From Marinomonas pontica (GTDB lineage Bacteria; Pseudomonadota; Gammaproteobacteria; Pseudomonadales; Marinomonadaceae), in assembly GCF_026191375.1 (NCBI RefSeq), contig NZ_JAODTL010000017.1, positions 1-36,025 on the forward strand: a stretch of DNA of 36,025 nt, in the 5' to 3' direction. This document shows positions 27,363 through 36,025 of the stretch, one piece after another. The notes under the pieces are model-generated. The model worked only from the letters and a program-made list of their open reading frames with translations, did no database searches and was not told where the DNA came from. Positions within the stretch are counted from its first letter, which is position 1. Each line of letters starts with the position of its first letter. The position numbers were made by a program, and so were the translations under genes.

Positions 27363-29002
27363 CTGGTGAGTGCTCGTTTGTCTAAATAAATACTAAACAC
27401 AGTCGTGTCCGTTTCACTGCGCTCCCAATCTAGGCTGCCATGGTATTGGTCAACGATTTTTTTGACCAAATACAGCCCGATGCCATGTTGTTCTGTGTTG
27501 TGTTTGCTGCTGACGCCAAAATCCAAAATGCGGCTTTCCAGTTTTTCGTCAACACCTGCGCCACTGTCTTCTATTTGAATCATAATGTGCGCATTACGGT
27601 CGCTTATGTACAGCTTAACAAAAGGAGGAACCTGCTGTCTGTTTGACCACGCTGCCAGCAGAGCATTGTCGATCAAATTACCTACTAGGGTGACCAATGC
27701 ATCATTTGTACTGGCGGGGTATTGCCCAAGCTGACAATCGCTTTCTAGTAACATCTCGACTTGTAAATCTCTTGCTTTACTGTGTTTTGCGAAAATCAGA
27801 CCTGCTACAGCGCTGTTTTCGATGGTCCTGATTATGCGCCTCAGTGCCGCTTGATCACCATCGCTTTCTTGTTGTAAAAATTCAATGGCATCGCTATAGC
27901 GTTCCGCCTGTAACATGCCAGATAGCACGTTTAAGCGGTTGGAATACTCGTGAGTTTTAGCGCGCAATAGATCGGCGTAGTTTTTGGTGGCAGTGAGTTC
28001 TTGTTCCAGTGATTTTTCACCATGATCAGGGAAGAAAACGATGACATAACCTACGTCGCCTTTGGTGCTTTTGATCGGATAGAGTGTGGCCATGAACTCC
28101 AGTTTGCCCAAATGAAAGCGGTTTTGCGTTATTTGTCCTTTTGCCTCTAAAACAAAGTGCGAAAGGCTTTGTGACTGTTCGCTCAATGGCTTTTTAATAA
28201 CTTGTGATGGGCTCACCACATTCATAGTTAGCCATTCCAGCGCCATGCTGTTGATGGCGGTGATGTTCTGTTCGTGATCAATCGCCACAATGCCGTCACG
28301 GATGCTGTCTAAAATGAGTTCATGTTCTTTGAAGCGTTGAACAATTTCTTCGGGTTCAAAAGACAGAAAGGTTCGTTTCAATTTGGCGATCAAAATAACG
28401 GCAATGATTACCCCAAGTAAATAAACGAATACCATCAACAAGCCTGCTTCTTGCAGATGTTGATAGATCAATTCACTGGTAGTTTGAGATAAATACCCGA
28501 CGCTGATGGCGCCAATCACTATGTTGTTGTCTTTTATAGGGGTGAAATTTCGAATGGCCTCTCCGAGTGAACCACTTGCAACGCTGGTAAAATCGACCCC
28601 TTTGGTCAGCGATGGGTAAATGTCATCCCCAATAAAGGTTTTGCCCACTAGGTCAGCATTAGGGTGGCTGAGTCGTATAGCGTGCTGGTTAACCACAACG
28701 ATATACGAAGCGTCTGTTTGTCGGCGAAGTGTTTCGATATGCTCCTCAAGAGAGCTGTATCGTCCGCTATTACTGACGTTGACCGCATTAATGACTTTTT
28801 CATCATGAGCAATGACTCTGGCAAGCTCAAGTCCGCGTTTACTGATGCCTTCTAAATACGCCTTTTGCAATGAGTAGCCGAATACCAAAGCAACCGCCAC
28901 AATGATAATGGTAATCGTAGAAACGGTGATTAATGCGAGGTAAGACTTTAGGGTCATTTGCGAGTCATGATTCATCTTAGAAGAAACGCGAGTATACAAC
29001 AT
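27359..29002 (-). CDS. CitA/DcuS/MalK-type sensor histidine kinase
   Basis: The kinase has an N-terminal membrane segment (about 22-46, LITVSTITIIIVAVALVFGY), a periplasmic Cache domain (about 50-180) with the ligand-type motif RLSHPNADLVGKTFIGDD, a second membrane segment (about 190-210, GLLMVFVYLLGVIIAVILI), a cytoplasmic PAS domain, and the kinase core. The phospho-His is in AKTHEYSNRLNVLSGML, as in DcuS/CitA, followed by the N-box NLIDNALLAA and G-box DSGAGVDEKLE/HGIGLYLVKK. The start is uncertain: ATG at 29002 or at 28975 (MNHDSQM). It should sense a C4/C6 carboxylate. It is divergent from the antiporter gene across a palindrome at 29080-29104. Confidence 0.93.
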   Translation of the reverse strand: MLYTRVSSKMNHDSQMTLKSYLALITVSTITIIIVAVALVFGYSLQKAYLEGISKRGLELARVIAHDEKVINAVNVSNSGRYSSLEEHIETLRRQTDASYIVVVNQHAIRLSHPNADLVGKTFIGDDIYPSLTKGVDFTSVASGSLGEAIRNFTPIKDNNIVIGAISVGYLSQTTSELIYQHLQEAGLLMVFVYLLGVIIAVILIAKLKRTFLSFEPEEIVQRFKEHELILDSIRDGIVAIDHEQNITAINSMALEWLTMNVVSPSQVIKKPLSEQSQSLSHFVLEAKGQITQNRFHLGKLEFMATLYPIKSTKGDVGYVIVFFPDHGEKSLEQELTATKNYADLLRAKTHEYSNRLNVLSGMLQAERYSDAIEFLQQESDGDQAALRRIIRTIENSAVAGLIFAKHSKARDLQVEMLLESDCQLGQYPASTNDALVTLVGNLIDNALLAAWSNRQQVPPFVKLYISDRNAHIMIQIEDSGAGVDEKLESRILDFGVSSKHNTEQHGIGLYLVKKIVDQYHGSLDWERSETDTTVFSIYLDKRALTR

Positions 29003-29079
29003 ACGTCACAGTGGCTAAACAAGAAGGGCGGGTGTAGGGCAATTTCGTCGGTGATGTCGAGATTAATCCAGAGTGATAT

Positions 29080-29104
29080 TCCCTTGGGGGTAACCCTCAG
29101 GGGA
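29080..29104. promoter_or_regulatory. 25-bp imperfect palindrome between kinase and antiporter
   Basis: Centred on 29092, ten of twelve position pairs are complementary over 29080-29104, with GGGT-A-ACCC in the middle and CCC/GGG outside. A one-base centre rules out an RNA hairpin and favours a DNA operator. It is about 75-95 bp upstream of both divergent starts, a natural site for the adjacent response regulator. Confidence 0.5.
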
Positions 29105-29177
29105 TATATCAATGTCACTGCATTTAGGCGTATTTTCAATATCTTATAAAAAATATACTAAATGTAAGGAATTCCTG

Positions 29178-30667
29178 ATGGAACAAGTTATTCGAGTGTT
29201 GACGACCATCCGTCCGAAACGGTCGCTGTATTTATCGGTTATGGTCACACTCGCCACAATTGGCTTCTTTTGGTCTCTCTCAGCCACGCATGAAACGGGT
29301 GAAAGTTGGGGGCGAAAGCACTGTTTCCCACTTTGTTTGTGCTTGCTATTGCGATCATTTCTCGCGCGCCTTTTGAATCGTTGCTTACTGGTGTGATCGC
29401 CGGTTTGATCATGATCGATAACAGCAATGTGGTGTCGTCTCTATCGGATTCCTTGTCGACAGTAATGGGCAACGAAACTATTATTTGGATTGTTCTTGTC
29501 TGCGGTTTGATGGGCGGATTGATTGTTCTTTTAGAGAAAAGTGGCTGTTTAGGTAATTTCAGCGATTGGCTAAAAGGCAAGATTACATCTCGTAGACAGT
29601 CTCTTCTCACCACTTTTTTCATTGGCTTGGTGGTGTTTATAGACGATTACCTTAACTGCTTGGCTGTGTCGTCATCGGTTAAAAAAGTCACCGATCACTA
29701 CAAGGTATCGCGTGAAAAATTGGCATACATTATCGATTCCACCGCCGCACCAATGTGTATTTTGGTACCGGTATCGACATGGGCTGTATTCTTCTCTGGT
29801 TTATTAGAAGAAAACGGCCTAGCGGCGGATGGTGCGGGGTTAAGCGTTTATATTTCAGCGATTCCTTTTATGGTCTATGGCTGGGTGGCTCTTGTATTGG
29901 TGTTTTTGGTCGCTTTGGGCGTGGTTGGTAATTTTGGTCCAATGAAAAAAGCAGAAGCCAGAGCCTTGTCCGGCCAGCCCTTACCGGACGATTATGATGG
30001 CGATAATATGGAAGCCGCGCCTTCGAATGACCGTAAGCAAACAAGCAACTTTGTTGGCATGCTCAACTTTATTCTGCCGATGATCATTCTTATTGCGGCG
30101 ACCGTCTACTATGATATCGATTTGTTAAGAGGCGTTATAGTGACGTTGGCTATTACTGTCGCTATGTATTACTTACAAGGGTTGTTGACATTAGAAGAGC
30201 AATTTAAAGGGATTTTTGAAGGCTTTAAAGTAATGCTATACCCACTTTCAACCGTCATTGCTGGGTTTATGTTGAAGTCTGTGAATGACCAGTTGGGAAT
30301 GACACAGTATCTTGTGGAAGTGGTGTCGCCTTTTATGACCGCTGAATTGATGCCTGCGTTGGTGTTTCTCGTAATGGCGGCGGTTGTCTTTGGAACAGCA
30401 TCCAGTTGGGGGTCTTTTATTATTGCGATTCCTATTGTCGTGCCCATTGCACTGAGTGTGGACGCTAATATGGCGTTAGTCATAGGGGCGTTATTGTCTG
30501 CTTCTTCTTTTGGTAGCCATGCCTGCTTCTTTAGTGACTCTACGGTACTCGCTGCGCAAGGAGCGGGCTGCTCTCCTATGTCGCATGCCCTCACGCAGTT
30601 ACCTTATACCGCTATTGGTGCGGTGGTGAGTTTCAGTATTTTTATCGTGCTGGGTTATTCTTTATAA
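29178..30667 (+). CDS. NhaC-family Na+/H+ antiporter, one frameshift
   Basis: From ATG 29178 (TAAGGA seven bases upstream) the frame reads EQVIRVLTTIRPKRSLYLSV and a first membrane segment. After THETGESWG it breaks. One missing G in the run 29308-29312 restores SWGAKALFPTLFVLAIAIIS and a protein of about 496 aa. The rest has about eleven membrane segments with FIDDYLNCLAVSSSVKKVTD, SREKLAYIIDSTAAPMCILV and GTASSWGSFIIAIPI, typical of the NhaC/MleN group, which couple Na+ with H+ or with malate/lactate exchange. Lying beside a likely Na+-coupled carboxylate transporter and its regulators, it may recycle Na+ or exchange carboxylates. Substrate not assignable from sequence. Confidence 0.85.
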
Positions 30668-30747
30668 CTAATGAAGAAAGAAGATACATTGAAGAAATGG
30701 CTGAGGCTTAAACTGTTTTTCGTCTTTTATGCCTTGATTTCAGATGT

Positions 30748-30787
30748 AAAAAAAGAAGCCGCTCACTCATGAGGGCTTCTTTTTTTA
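30748..30787. terminator. Bidirectional terminator between antiporter and 2HCT transporter genes
   Basis: AAAAAAAGAAGCC (from 30748) pairs with GGGCTTCTTTTTTT (30773-30786) around loop GCTCACTCATGA. A-run on one side and T-run on the other let it serve both convergent genes (antiporter stop 30667 and transporter stop 30831). Confidence 0.88.
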
Positions 30788-30830
30788 GCAACGTAATAAT
30801 TTTAGTAGCGTAATCAATACGCTCAGTAAG

Positions 30831-32114
30831 TTACGCGATAGCTTGAACCACTAGCGTCGCCAGTATCAACATGAAGGCTCCACCAATACGTGAAGAAATT
30901 TGTGCGAACGGCATCAGTTCCATGCGTTTACTTGCCGCAAGAACCGCCACATCGCCAGTACCGCCCATGTTCGCCATACAAAGACCGCCAGTGATAGCCG
31001 CTTCAATAGGGTAGAAGCCCATCAACCAGCCAATCAAACCGGCACCAAATACAGCGCCAAGAACAGTGATAAGCACCAACAAGAAATACATTGGAGACAA
31101 GGCATTCAAAATCTGGTTTAGGTCAGTGTAAGCCACGCCAATACCAACTAAAAGAGCCGGTGTTAGGTTGCCAACCACAAACTTATACCAAGAGTGGGCA
31201 GCCTGTTCTAGCGCCGCAGGCATGATGCCGGATACTTTGATGAGTGCAATAGAAAGAATCATCAAGGCGTAGGTGTGCATGCTGATGTAGTTTGACAATA
31301 ACGTGCCAAGGAAATACATGCTTACAGCAAGCAATGCGCCCACACCCAAAGTGGTGACGCTTAATGCTGATGCTTTTTGATCTTCTTCCGAAACCGACTT
31401 TTGACCACGAATCAATTGACCATTACCAGTTAAGCTTGGCGCCATTTGACCAACCTTGTTAAGCAAGCCTGCCATCACGATGGCGATCGCGTTACCAATT
31501 GCCAGTGCTGGAACCATTTGTGACATCAATGTTTCTGCGCTCATGCCTGTTTTGCCAGACATGATTTCTACTAAAGGCACAGCGCCAGCGCCCATACCGC
31601 CACCCATGATAGGTAACGCAATTAGCATGACAGAGTCGTAAAAATCTTTGCTAACGAGCATGCCAACTAAGCCCGTAAAGATACAAGCAAAAAAAGCCGA
31701 ACCAAGAATAACGGGAATGTATTTTAGCGCCGCTTTTTTCAGCGTTTTGGTGTCCATACCAAAAATAGAGCCAGTCACAAGACTTGCTACATAAAACGCT
31801 AAGAAGCCGCCGCTTTTCATGAAAGTGGTGACATTGCTTTCTGCACTAGAAGGAAACAAACCGCTGTGAAAAAGGTAAGCGGAGCCGAAAATCACCACGA
31901 TGGCACCGCCACCGAAGAACTGGTTGATAATCGGTGTTCTGTCTCCAATATAGTTAAGAACAAAACCGATAATAACCATAATACCCAAAGCACCAATCAT
32001 ACCGCTTGGCATCTTGCCTGCGAACGTGGCCAATACAATTGTGATAGCGGCGATTGCCAATATGATTTTGCTAGCGCGTTGGTCTTGCACTGTCATAACA
32101 TCGTTAGTGATCAT
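30831..32114 (-). CDS. 2-Hydroxycarboxylate (citrate/malate) transporter, CitS/MaeN/CimH family
   Basis: This membrane protein imports citrate, malate or a related 2-hydroxycarboxylate, usually with Na+ or H+. I take ATG 32114 (MITNDVMTVQDQ, 427 aa) with AGAGAG seven bases upstream; a TTG 16 codons earlier is less likely. It has about eleven membrane segments and the two family signature loops: ALPIMGGGMGAGAVPLVEIM near residue 185 and CMANMGGTGDVAVLAAS near 385, followed by the conserved Arg in SSRIGGAF. In Bacillus subtilis a homologue (MaeN) is controlled by the MalK-MalR pair, the same family as the kinase and regulator here. The exact substrate cannot be fixed from sequence. Confidence 0.93.
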   Translation of the reverse strand: MITNDVMTVQDQRASKIILAIAAITIVLATFAGKMPSGMIGALGIMVIIGFVLNYIGDRTPIINQFFGGGAIVVIFGSAYLFHSGLFPSSAESNVTTFMKSGGFLAFYVASLVTGSIFGMDTKTLKKAALKYIPVILGSAFFACIFTGLVGMLVSKDFYDSVMLIALPIMGGGMGAGAVPLVEIMSGKTGMSAETLMSQMVPALAIGNAIAIVMAGLLNKVGQMAPSLTGNGQLIRGQKSVSEEDQKASALSVTTLGVGALLAVSMYFLGTLLSNYISMHTYALMILSIALIKVSGIMPAALEQAAHSWYKFVVGNLTPALLVGIGVAYTDLNQILNALSPMYFLLVLITVLGAVFGAGLIGWLMGFYPIEAAITGGLCMANMGGTGDVAVLAASKRMELMPFAQISSRIGGAFMLILATLVVQAIA

Positions 32115-32392
32115 TGTGGACTCTCTTTTTTTGCTTGTTTTGATTGCGCCGCAGTCTACCAACCTTCTTTCTAAGCGGAAGTTACTTTGACCTTAATGAA
32201 ACTAAAAAGAGGTTTTGAAACTTTTTGTAACGTGTTTATCTGCCATGTTTTACACAGTGGGGCGCATATTTTGTCGCTATTTGCCTGTCGTAAAAAAGAG
32301 AAAATGGCACCCACAATAGGAGGTGCCAAGTGGTGAAAAGGAGCGTTAATCGCTCAGAACGAAACGCAATGGCTAGAAAAAAGAAAGCGTGT
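32115..32392. other. Intergenic region between transporter and c-di-GMP genes
   Basis: This 278-bp gap has the upstream region of the 2HCT gene (minus strand) and the terminator of the GGDEF-EAL gene (32291-32328). No ORF with ribosome-binding site and no confident sigma-70 promoter could be assigned. I looked for the 29080-29104 palindrome here and did not find a clear second copy. Confidence 0.6.
32291..32328 (-). terminator. Terminator of the kinase/receiver/c-di-GMP operon
   Basis: On the minus strand TGGCACC pairs with GGTGCCA (32322-32328 with 32305-32311) and is followed by TTTTCTCTTTTTT, a good U-tract. It lies about 65 bases after the GGDEF-EAL stop. Confidence 0.75.
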
Positions 32393-34087
32393 TTAATGCG
32401 ATATCATCCAGCTGCTCATTGCGTCTGCGGACATGGGTTTTGCGATAAAATACCCTTGTCCAAACTGACAACCTATGCCGATCAGTGCTTGTTCAAGCTC
32501 CTGAGACTCTACGCCTTCGGCAATAAGTTTGTACCCAAATGTCTTACTCAGCTCGACGATACACGCAATAATCGCACGATCTTCAGGATTGGTTAACAAG
32601 TTTAGAACAAAACTCTTGTCCATTTTTAATGTATTCAGTGGCAGCTGTTTTAAATAACTTAGCGATGCGTAACCCGTTCCAAAATCGTCTAAGGCAACAT
32701 GGACGCCAAGTTGCTGACAGACTTTCACAACCTCGACCGCGCTGTCTATGTCACTGACCGAAACCGTCTCAAGGATTTCTATTTCCAGTGATTCTGGTGG
32801 GACATCTGGGGCGTTTTTTAGCAGTAAAGCAAGCCGCTGGAAGAAACGCTTACTCAAAAGGTGTGCTGGCGCTATGTTCACGCTGACAACAAGGTCTTTT
32901 TTATTCCAAGCAGCATGTTGTTTGAGCGCTTCTTTTAAAACCCATTCGCTCAATCAAAACGCCCGTACTTGGGTGCTCCAATGCTTCCCTAAACTCCATT
33001 GGATGCAAGAACCCCAAAGTAGGGTGGTTCCATCTAATCAGTGCTTCCGCCCCGATAATACGATGGTTGATCATGTCTATTTGAGGCTGGTAATAGAGTT
33101 CAAATTCGTTGCATTCAATGCCTCGCTCAGCGGCTTGGAGCATGGCTCTTCGGTCGTATTGACGCTTCTCTTCTTCTGGGTCGAAGAAAAGAATTTTATT
33201 ATTACCCGCGTGTTTTGCTTGGTACATGGTTTGGTCAGCACGACGTAATATTGTGTCGGCATCTAAACAGTTGTCTGTGACTAAAGTGACACCAATGCTC
33301 GCAGAGACTTGTACCTGACAGTCAAATTCAGGTAATTCAATGGGAGTATTGATCAAATGAATTAGGCGCGTTAAAAAACGATTGCACTCTCTTTGATTCG
33401 ATATGCCACGCAGCAGCAAAACAAATTCATCGCCGCCAATGCGTGACAATGTGTCACTTTTGCGGAGTATTTGTTTCAGGCGGTTTGCGATGGTCACTAA
33501 CACATAGTCACCCGTATCGTGACCGTAATTGTCATTAACGGGTTTAAAATTGTCTAGATCCAAAAAGGCAACGGCAGCCGCTTCATTGTTTGTCACAGTC
33601 GATTGTAAGTTTTCCAGAAGTAAAGGACGGCTGGCCAATCCGGTTAGATTATCGTAGTGGGCCATATCATGGAGCTTTTTTTCTAGCTCCGCTCGATGAA
33701 TGGAATTTACGATGGCATGGATCAGCTGTGAGCTTTGGAGCTGACTTTTTAATAAATAGTCACTCGCGCCGAGTCGCATCGCTTCGGCAGCCACTTCTTC
33801 ATCGCCTAAGCCGGTGATCATAATCACCGCGCAATGGTTGTTCATGGTGGTGCGAATATTGTCTAGCAGGGTTAATCCAGAGCTCAGTCCCAATCGATAA
33901 TCAATAATGACGCAGTCATAATCGTCACGGCTTAAATACACCAAAGAGTCTTCCACTGATGCGGCTTCAGACACGCGCGTTTGAATGTCTGATTTGGACA
34001 GCATTCTGCGAAGACGCTCACGATCGACGTCATCATCGTCAACAATCAACAGATTGAGCGAAGTTCCCTCATACGCTTGTATGGCAT
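32393..34087 (-). CDS. REC-GGDEF-EAL cyclic-di-GMP protein, one frameshift
   Basis: The protein would make and break cyclic-di-GMP under control of its receiver. Receiver: LLIVDDDDVDRERL, phospho-Asp in CVIIDYRLGLSSG. GGDEF domain: LTGLASRPLLLENL, LDLDNFKPVNDNYGHDTGD, and intact RIGGDEFVLLLRG, preceded by an RxxD inhibitory site (RKSD). EAL domain: IIGAEALIRWNHP, then after the break VNIAP, EILET, DDFGTGYASL, MDKSF and AEGVES, all catalytic elements. An extra base at 32951 splits the EAL domain; removal gives STGVLISEWVLKEAL. I prefer ATG 34087 (MDAIQAYEG) with GGAG five bases upstream; a start at 34157 would overlap the receiver gene. Corrected length is about 565 aa. Confidence 0.88.
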
Positions 34088-34094
34088 CCATAGC

Positions 34095-34130
34095 TTCTCC
34101 AGATTCAACAGTTTCTCCAGACTCAACAGT
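34095..34130. repeat. Two tandem 18-bp repeats at the receiver/GGDEF gene junction
   Basis: TTCTCCAGATTCAACAGT (34095-34112) is followed directly by the same unit with one change (34113-34130), and a weaker partial third copy follows. On the minus strand it would encode TVESGETVESGE in the extended N-terminus of the GGDEF protein; it lies upstream of my preferred start and just at the end of the receiver gene. Confidence 0.8.
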
Positions 34131-34548
34131 TTGGTTCAACAGCATTTCGATACGCATCCATCAGTACGGCTAATTTGGCAAATTGGGGGCCCACAGAGGA
34201 TTTGACCATATAACCAGCAACGTTATTGTCATAGGCTCGTGATCTGTCATTATCGTCATTGGACGTAGTAAGAATAAAAATCACCGTGTCTTGCAGGGTT
34301 GCGTCATCTCGCACGTATTCTAAAAATTCAAACCCGTTCATGACGGGCATATTCAAATCCAACAGCACCAGATACGGAGGATGAAGCGTGCGCGTAGGAT
34401 GTCGCTTTTCAAGTATCTCAATCGCCGTTTTGCCATGCTCTGCGTACACTAGGCAAATATCGGGTGCGAATTTTTTTAGGCTACGTGTAATAGACTCTGC
34501 CGCGACATCGTCATCTTCTACAATAAGCACATTTAACGTATTAATCAT
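34123..34548 (-). CDS. Stand-alone receiver (Rcp1-type response regulator)
   Basis: The 141-aa protein is a single receiver domain with an acidic pair in LIVEDDDVAAES, phospho-Asp in LVLLDLNMPVMNGFEFLEYV, Thr in IFILTTSNDD and Lys in YMVKSSVG. No output domain follows, as in Rcp1-like regulators placed next to phytochrome or PAS kinases. Its ATG overlaps the kinase stop by eight bases, so it is the likely direct partner of that kinase. Confidence 0.93.
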   Translation of the reverse strand: MINTLNVLIVEDDDVAAESITRSLKKFAPDICLVYAEHGKTAIEILEKRHPTRTLHPPYLVLLDLNMPVMNGFEFLEYVRDDATLQDTVIFILTTSNDDNDRSRAYDNNVAGYMVKSSVGPQFAKLAVLMDAYRNAVEPNC

Positions 34549-36023
34549 GGGTATCTTTCCTTAAAAAGCGTGGCCACCAAACATGAAATGTCACGCCTCT
34601 TTGATGCTGGTTCGACTCCACACTAATCCGCCCTCCATGGGTTTCGACTAATCGCCGACTGACTGAAAGTCCTATGCCAGTGCCGCTTCGTTCGTTCGAT
34701 GTGACCGTTTGAAATAACCGAAAAATACGCGAAAACGCCGCTTCGGGAATGCCAGGGCCATCGTCACAGATGGAAAAATGACACATATTGTTCTCGGCAA
34801 CACAGCGAATAAACAGGTTTCCTGTTTCTTGGTCGTGATGTTTGATCGCGTTACTGATCAAATTACGGATCACCGTTTCTAACGGCGTCCATACTGAGGT
34901 AAATTGTTCCAGTTGAATGTCTCGGGTGATGGTGACCCCCGCCGGTATGGCCAGCAATTCCATCACATTGTCTAGCAAGGTGTTGATGTTGATGTCTTGG
35001 GTATTGGACTCGATTTTCCCTGCTCTGGCGTAGGTCAGTAAGTTATCGATTAATTGCTCCATACGCTGAATTCGCACTTCTATACGGTCTAAATTCCGAG
35101 ACACATCGGGCAACGCATCTGGGCCTAAATCTTCTTTTACCCAGTCTAATAAATCGGCTATGCCGCGCAAAGGGAGCGTAAGTCGTGTGAAGCAACGTAG
35201 GTAAATTCTTCTAAATTGGTATTGGTTTCACGTAACTCTTGCTCCATGCGTTTGCGTAGAGTGATATCCAGCAAAGACACCAACACCATTTCATTGCCTT
35301 CTTCATCGGCAAAGGGCTTAGACCAATCTCAACGGGAAACTCTCGGCCGTCTTTGTGTAATGCGGTGAGATCTCGACCCACGCCCATCATGCGGGGTGTT
35401 GGGTTTTGATGAAAAGAATCGCGCAACTGATCGTGATGTTTTCGATAGCGCTCAGGTAACAGCATGTCGAGAGGCTGGTCAATGAGTGCTTCAGATTGAT
35501 AGCCGAAACACTGACACAGGGCTTCATTGGTCAAACGAATGGTGCCTTCTGAACTGACCACCAACACCCCATGGGGCGCACTTTGAATCGAGCGTTGGAA
35601 CATGTCGCTCGCTCGTTGCCGTGTGGTTAGGTCAATTAAGGTGGCCAATACAAACGTCTGGCCATCTTGCTCTATGGGGTTTAGTCCAATTTCAATCGGA
35701 ATGTGCCCACCGTCTTTTTTGCGAGCAAACAACGACTGGCCCACCCCCATTTGGCGTTTCCTGGGGTTCTTAAAGAATTGCTGCATGAGATTTTTATGGT
35801 TTTCTCGAAACGAGATTGGCAGCAGCATGTCGATGTCTGCATTCAGTAATTCATCGGAAGAATAGCCAAGAATATCCACAAGAGAATCATTGACAAACAG
35901 TATGCGGGCTTCAGTATTCACCACCATGGCGCCCATTGGCAGACAGACAACCAACTGTTGCAGAAAATCACTGTGTATTAATGGCTTATCAGGAGCATGA
36001 TAAGCGTCTTCAGTATGATCCAT
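34541..36023 (-). pseudogene. PAS-PAS sensor histidine kinase, two frameshifts
   Basis: From ATG 36023 the first frame encodes two similar PAS domains (about 20-135 and 140-255), each with a LLP..R..H...F...NP..R-MGVG...KDG...P-EIGL pattern. It then breaks; a missing T near 35311-35313 and a missing C near 35172-35174 restore SPFADEEGNEMVLVSLLD and YVASHDLRSPLRGIADLL, the H-box with the phospho-His. The last frame has the ATPase domain: NLISNAIKHH, CDDGPGIPEAAFSRIF, GTGIGLSVSRRLVETHGG. Corrected length is about 494 aa. No membrane segment is seen, so it should be cytoplasmic. The window ends two bases upstream of the ATG, so the true start could lie beyond it. Confidence 0.87.
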
Positions 36024-36025
36024 CA

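Noticed and set aside
32748..33248. Plus-strand open frame over the GGDEF-EAL gene
   Set aside because: It runs opposite to clear catalytic motifs of the EAL domain, and has no family features.

Overview
The window looks like chromosomal DNA of a marine gammaproteobacterium, most likely an Oceanospirillales member close to Marinomonas. This is inferred from moderate GC, a Pseudomonas-like gltA / sdhCDAB / sucAB-lpd-sucCD cluster, and protein sequences that read as Pseudomonas/Oceanospirillum-type. No rRNA, tRNA, CRISPR array, IS element or prophage is visible.

Layout. (1) 1-4411: end of a nitrate-assimilation operon: a strong leader or intra-operon hairpin, nasA with a C-terminal BFD-like [2Fe-2S] domain, a TrpD2/YbiB-like gene, and mobA, which makes the guanylated molybdopterin cofactor NasA needs. 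(2) 4413-6872, minus strand: purM-purN-DUF3108. (3) 6988-8300, plus strand: a DUF2066 exported protein and a small zinc-ribbon protein broken by a frameshift. (4) 8411-21884: the TCA block. gltA is divergent from sdhCDAB-sucAB-lpd-sucCD. The block holds an sdhA with one frameshift, a sucB with two nearly identical lipoyl domains, and RNA hairpins at the sdhB/sucA, sucB/lpd and lpd/sucC junctions. (5) 21953-25590: a LysR regulator divergent from a gallate dioxygenase gene (galA), then lhgO; all three are frameshifted. (6) 25689-26156: a small lipoprotein. (7) 26223-32114: a di/tricarboxylate module: CitA/MalK-type sensor kinase and its response regulator, a small Rossmann-like protein, an NhaC-family antiporter (one frameshift) and a 2-hydroxycarboxylate (CitS/MaeN-type) transporter. 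(8) 32393-36023, minus strand: a signalling operon of PAS-PAS-histidine kinase (two frameshifts), a stand-alone receiver, and a REC-GGDEF-EAL cyclic-di-GMP protein (one frameshift).

How the genes fit together. NasA, MobA and the upstream leader serve nitrate assimilation. The central block encodes six steps of the TCA cycle plus the E3 subunit. The galA/lhgO and transporter regions feed dicarboxylates and 2-oxoacids into that cycle. The final operon probably couples a PAS-sensed signal, possibly oxygen, to cyclic-di-GMP.

The most striking property of the window is 13 indels in 8 genes, mostly at homopolymers and including the central-metabolism gene sdhA. Simple one- or two-base corrections restore family-conserved protein in each case. 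Sequencing error is the leading explanation, but real gene decay, especially of galA and lhgO, cannot be excluded from sequence alone. I did not find a clearly novel system. The best candidates for follow-up are the duplicated lipoyl domain, the nasA leader hairpin, the FixL-like PAS pair wired to cyclic-di-GMP, and the 25-bp palindrome in the carboxylate module.
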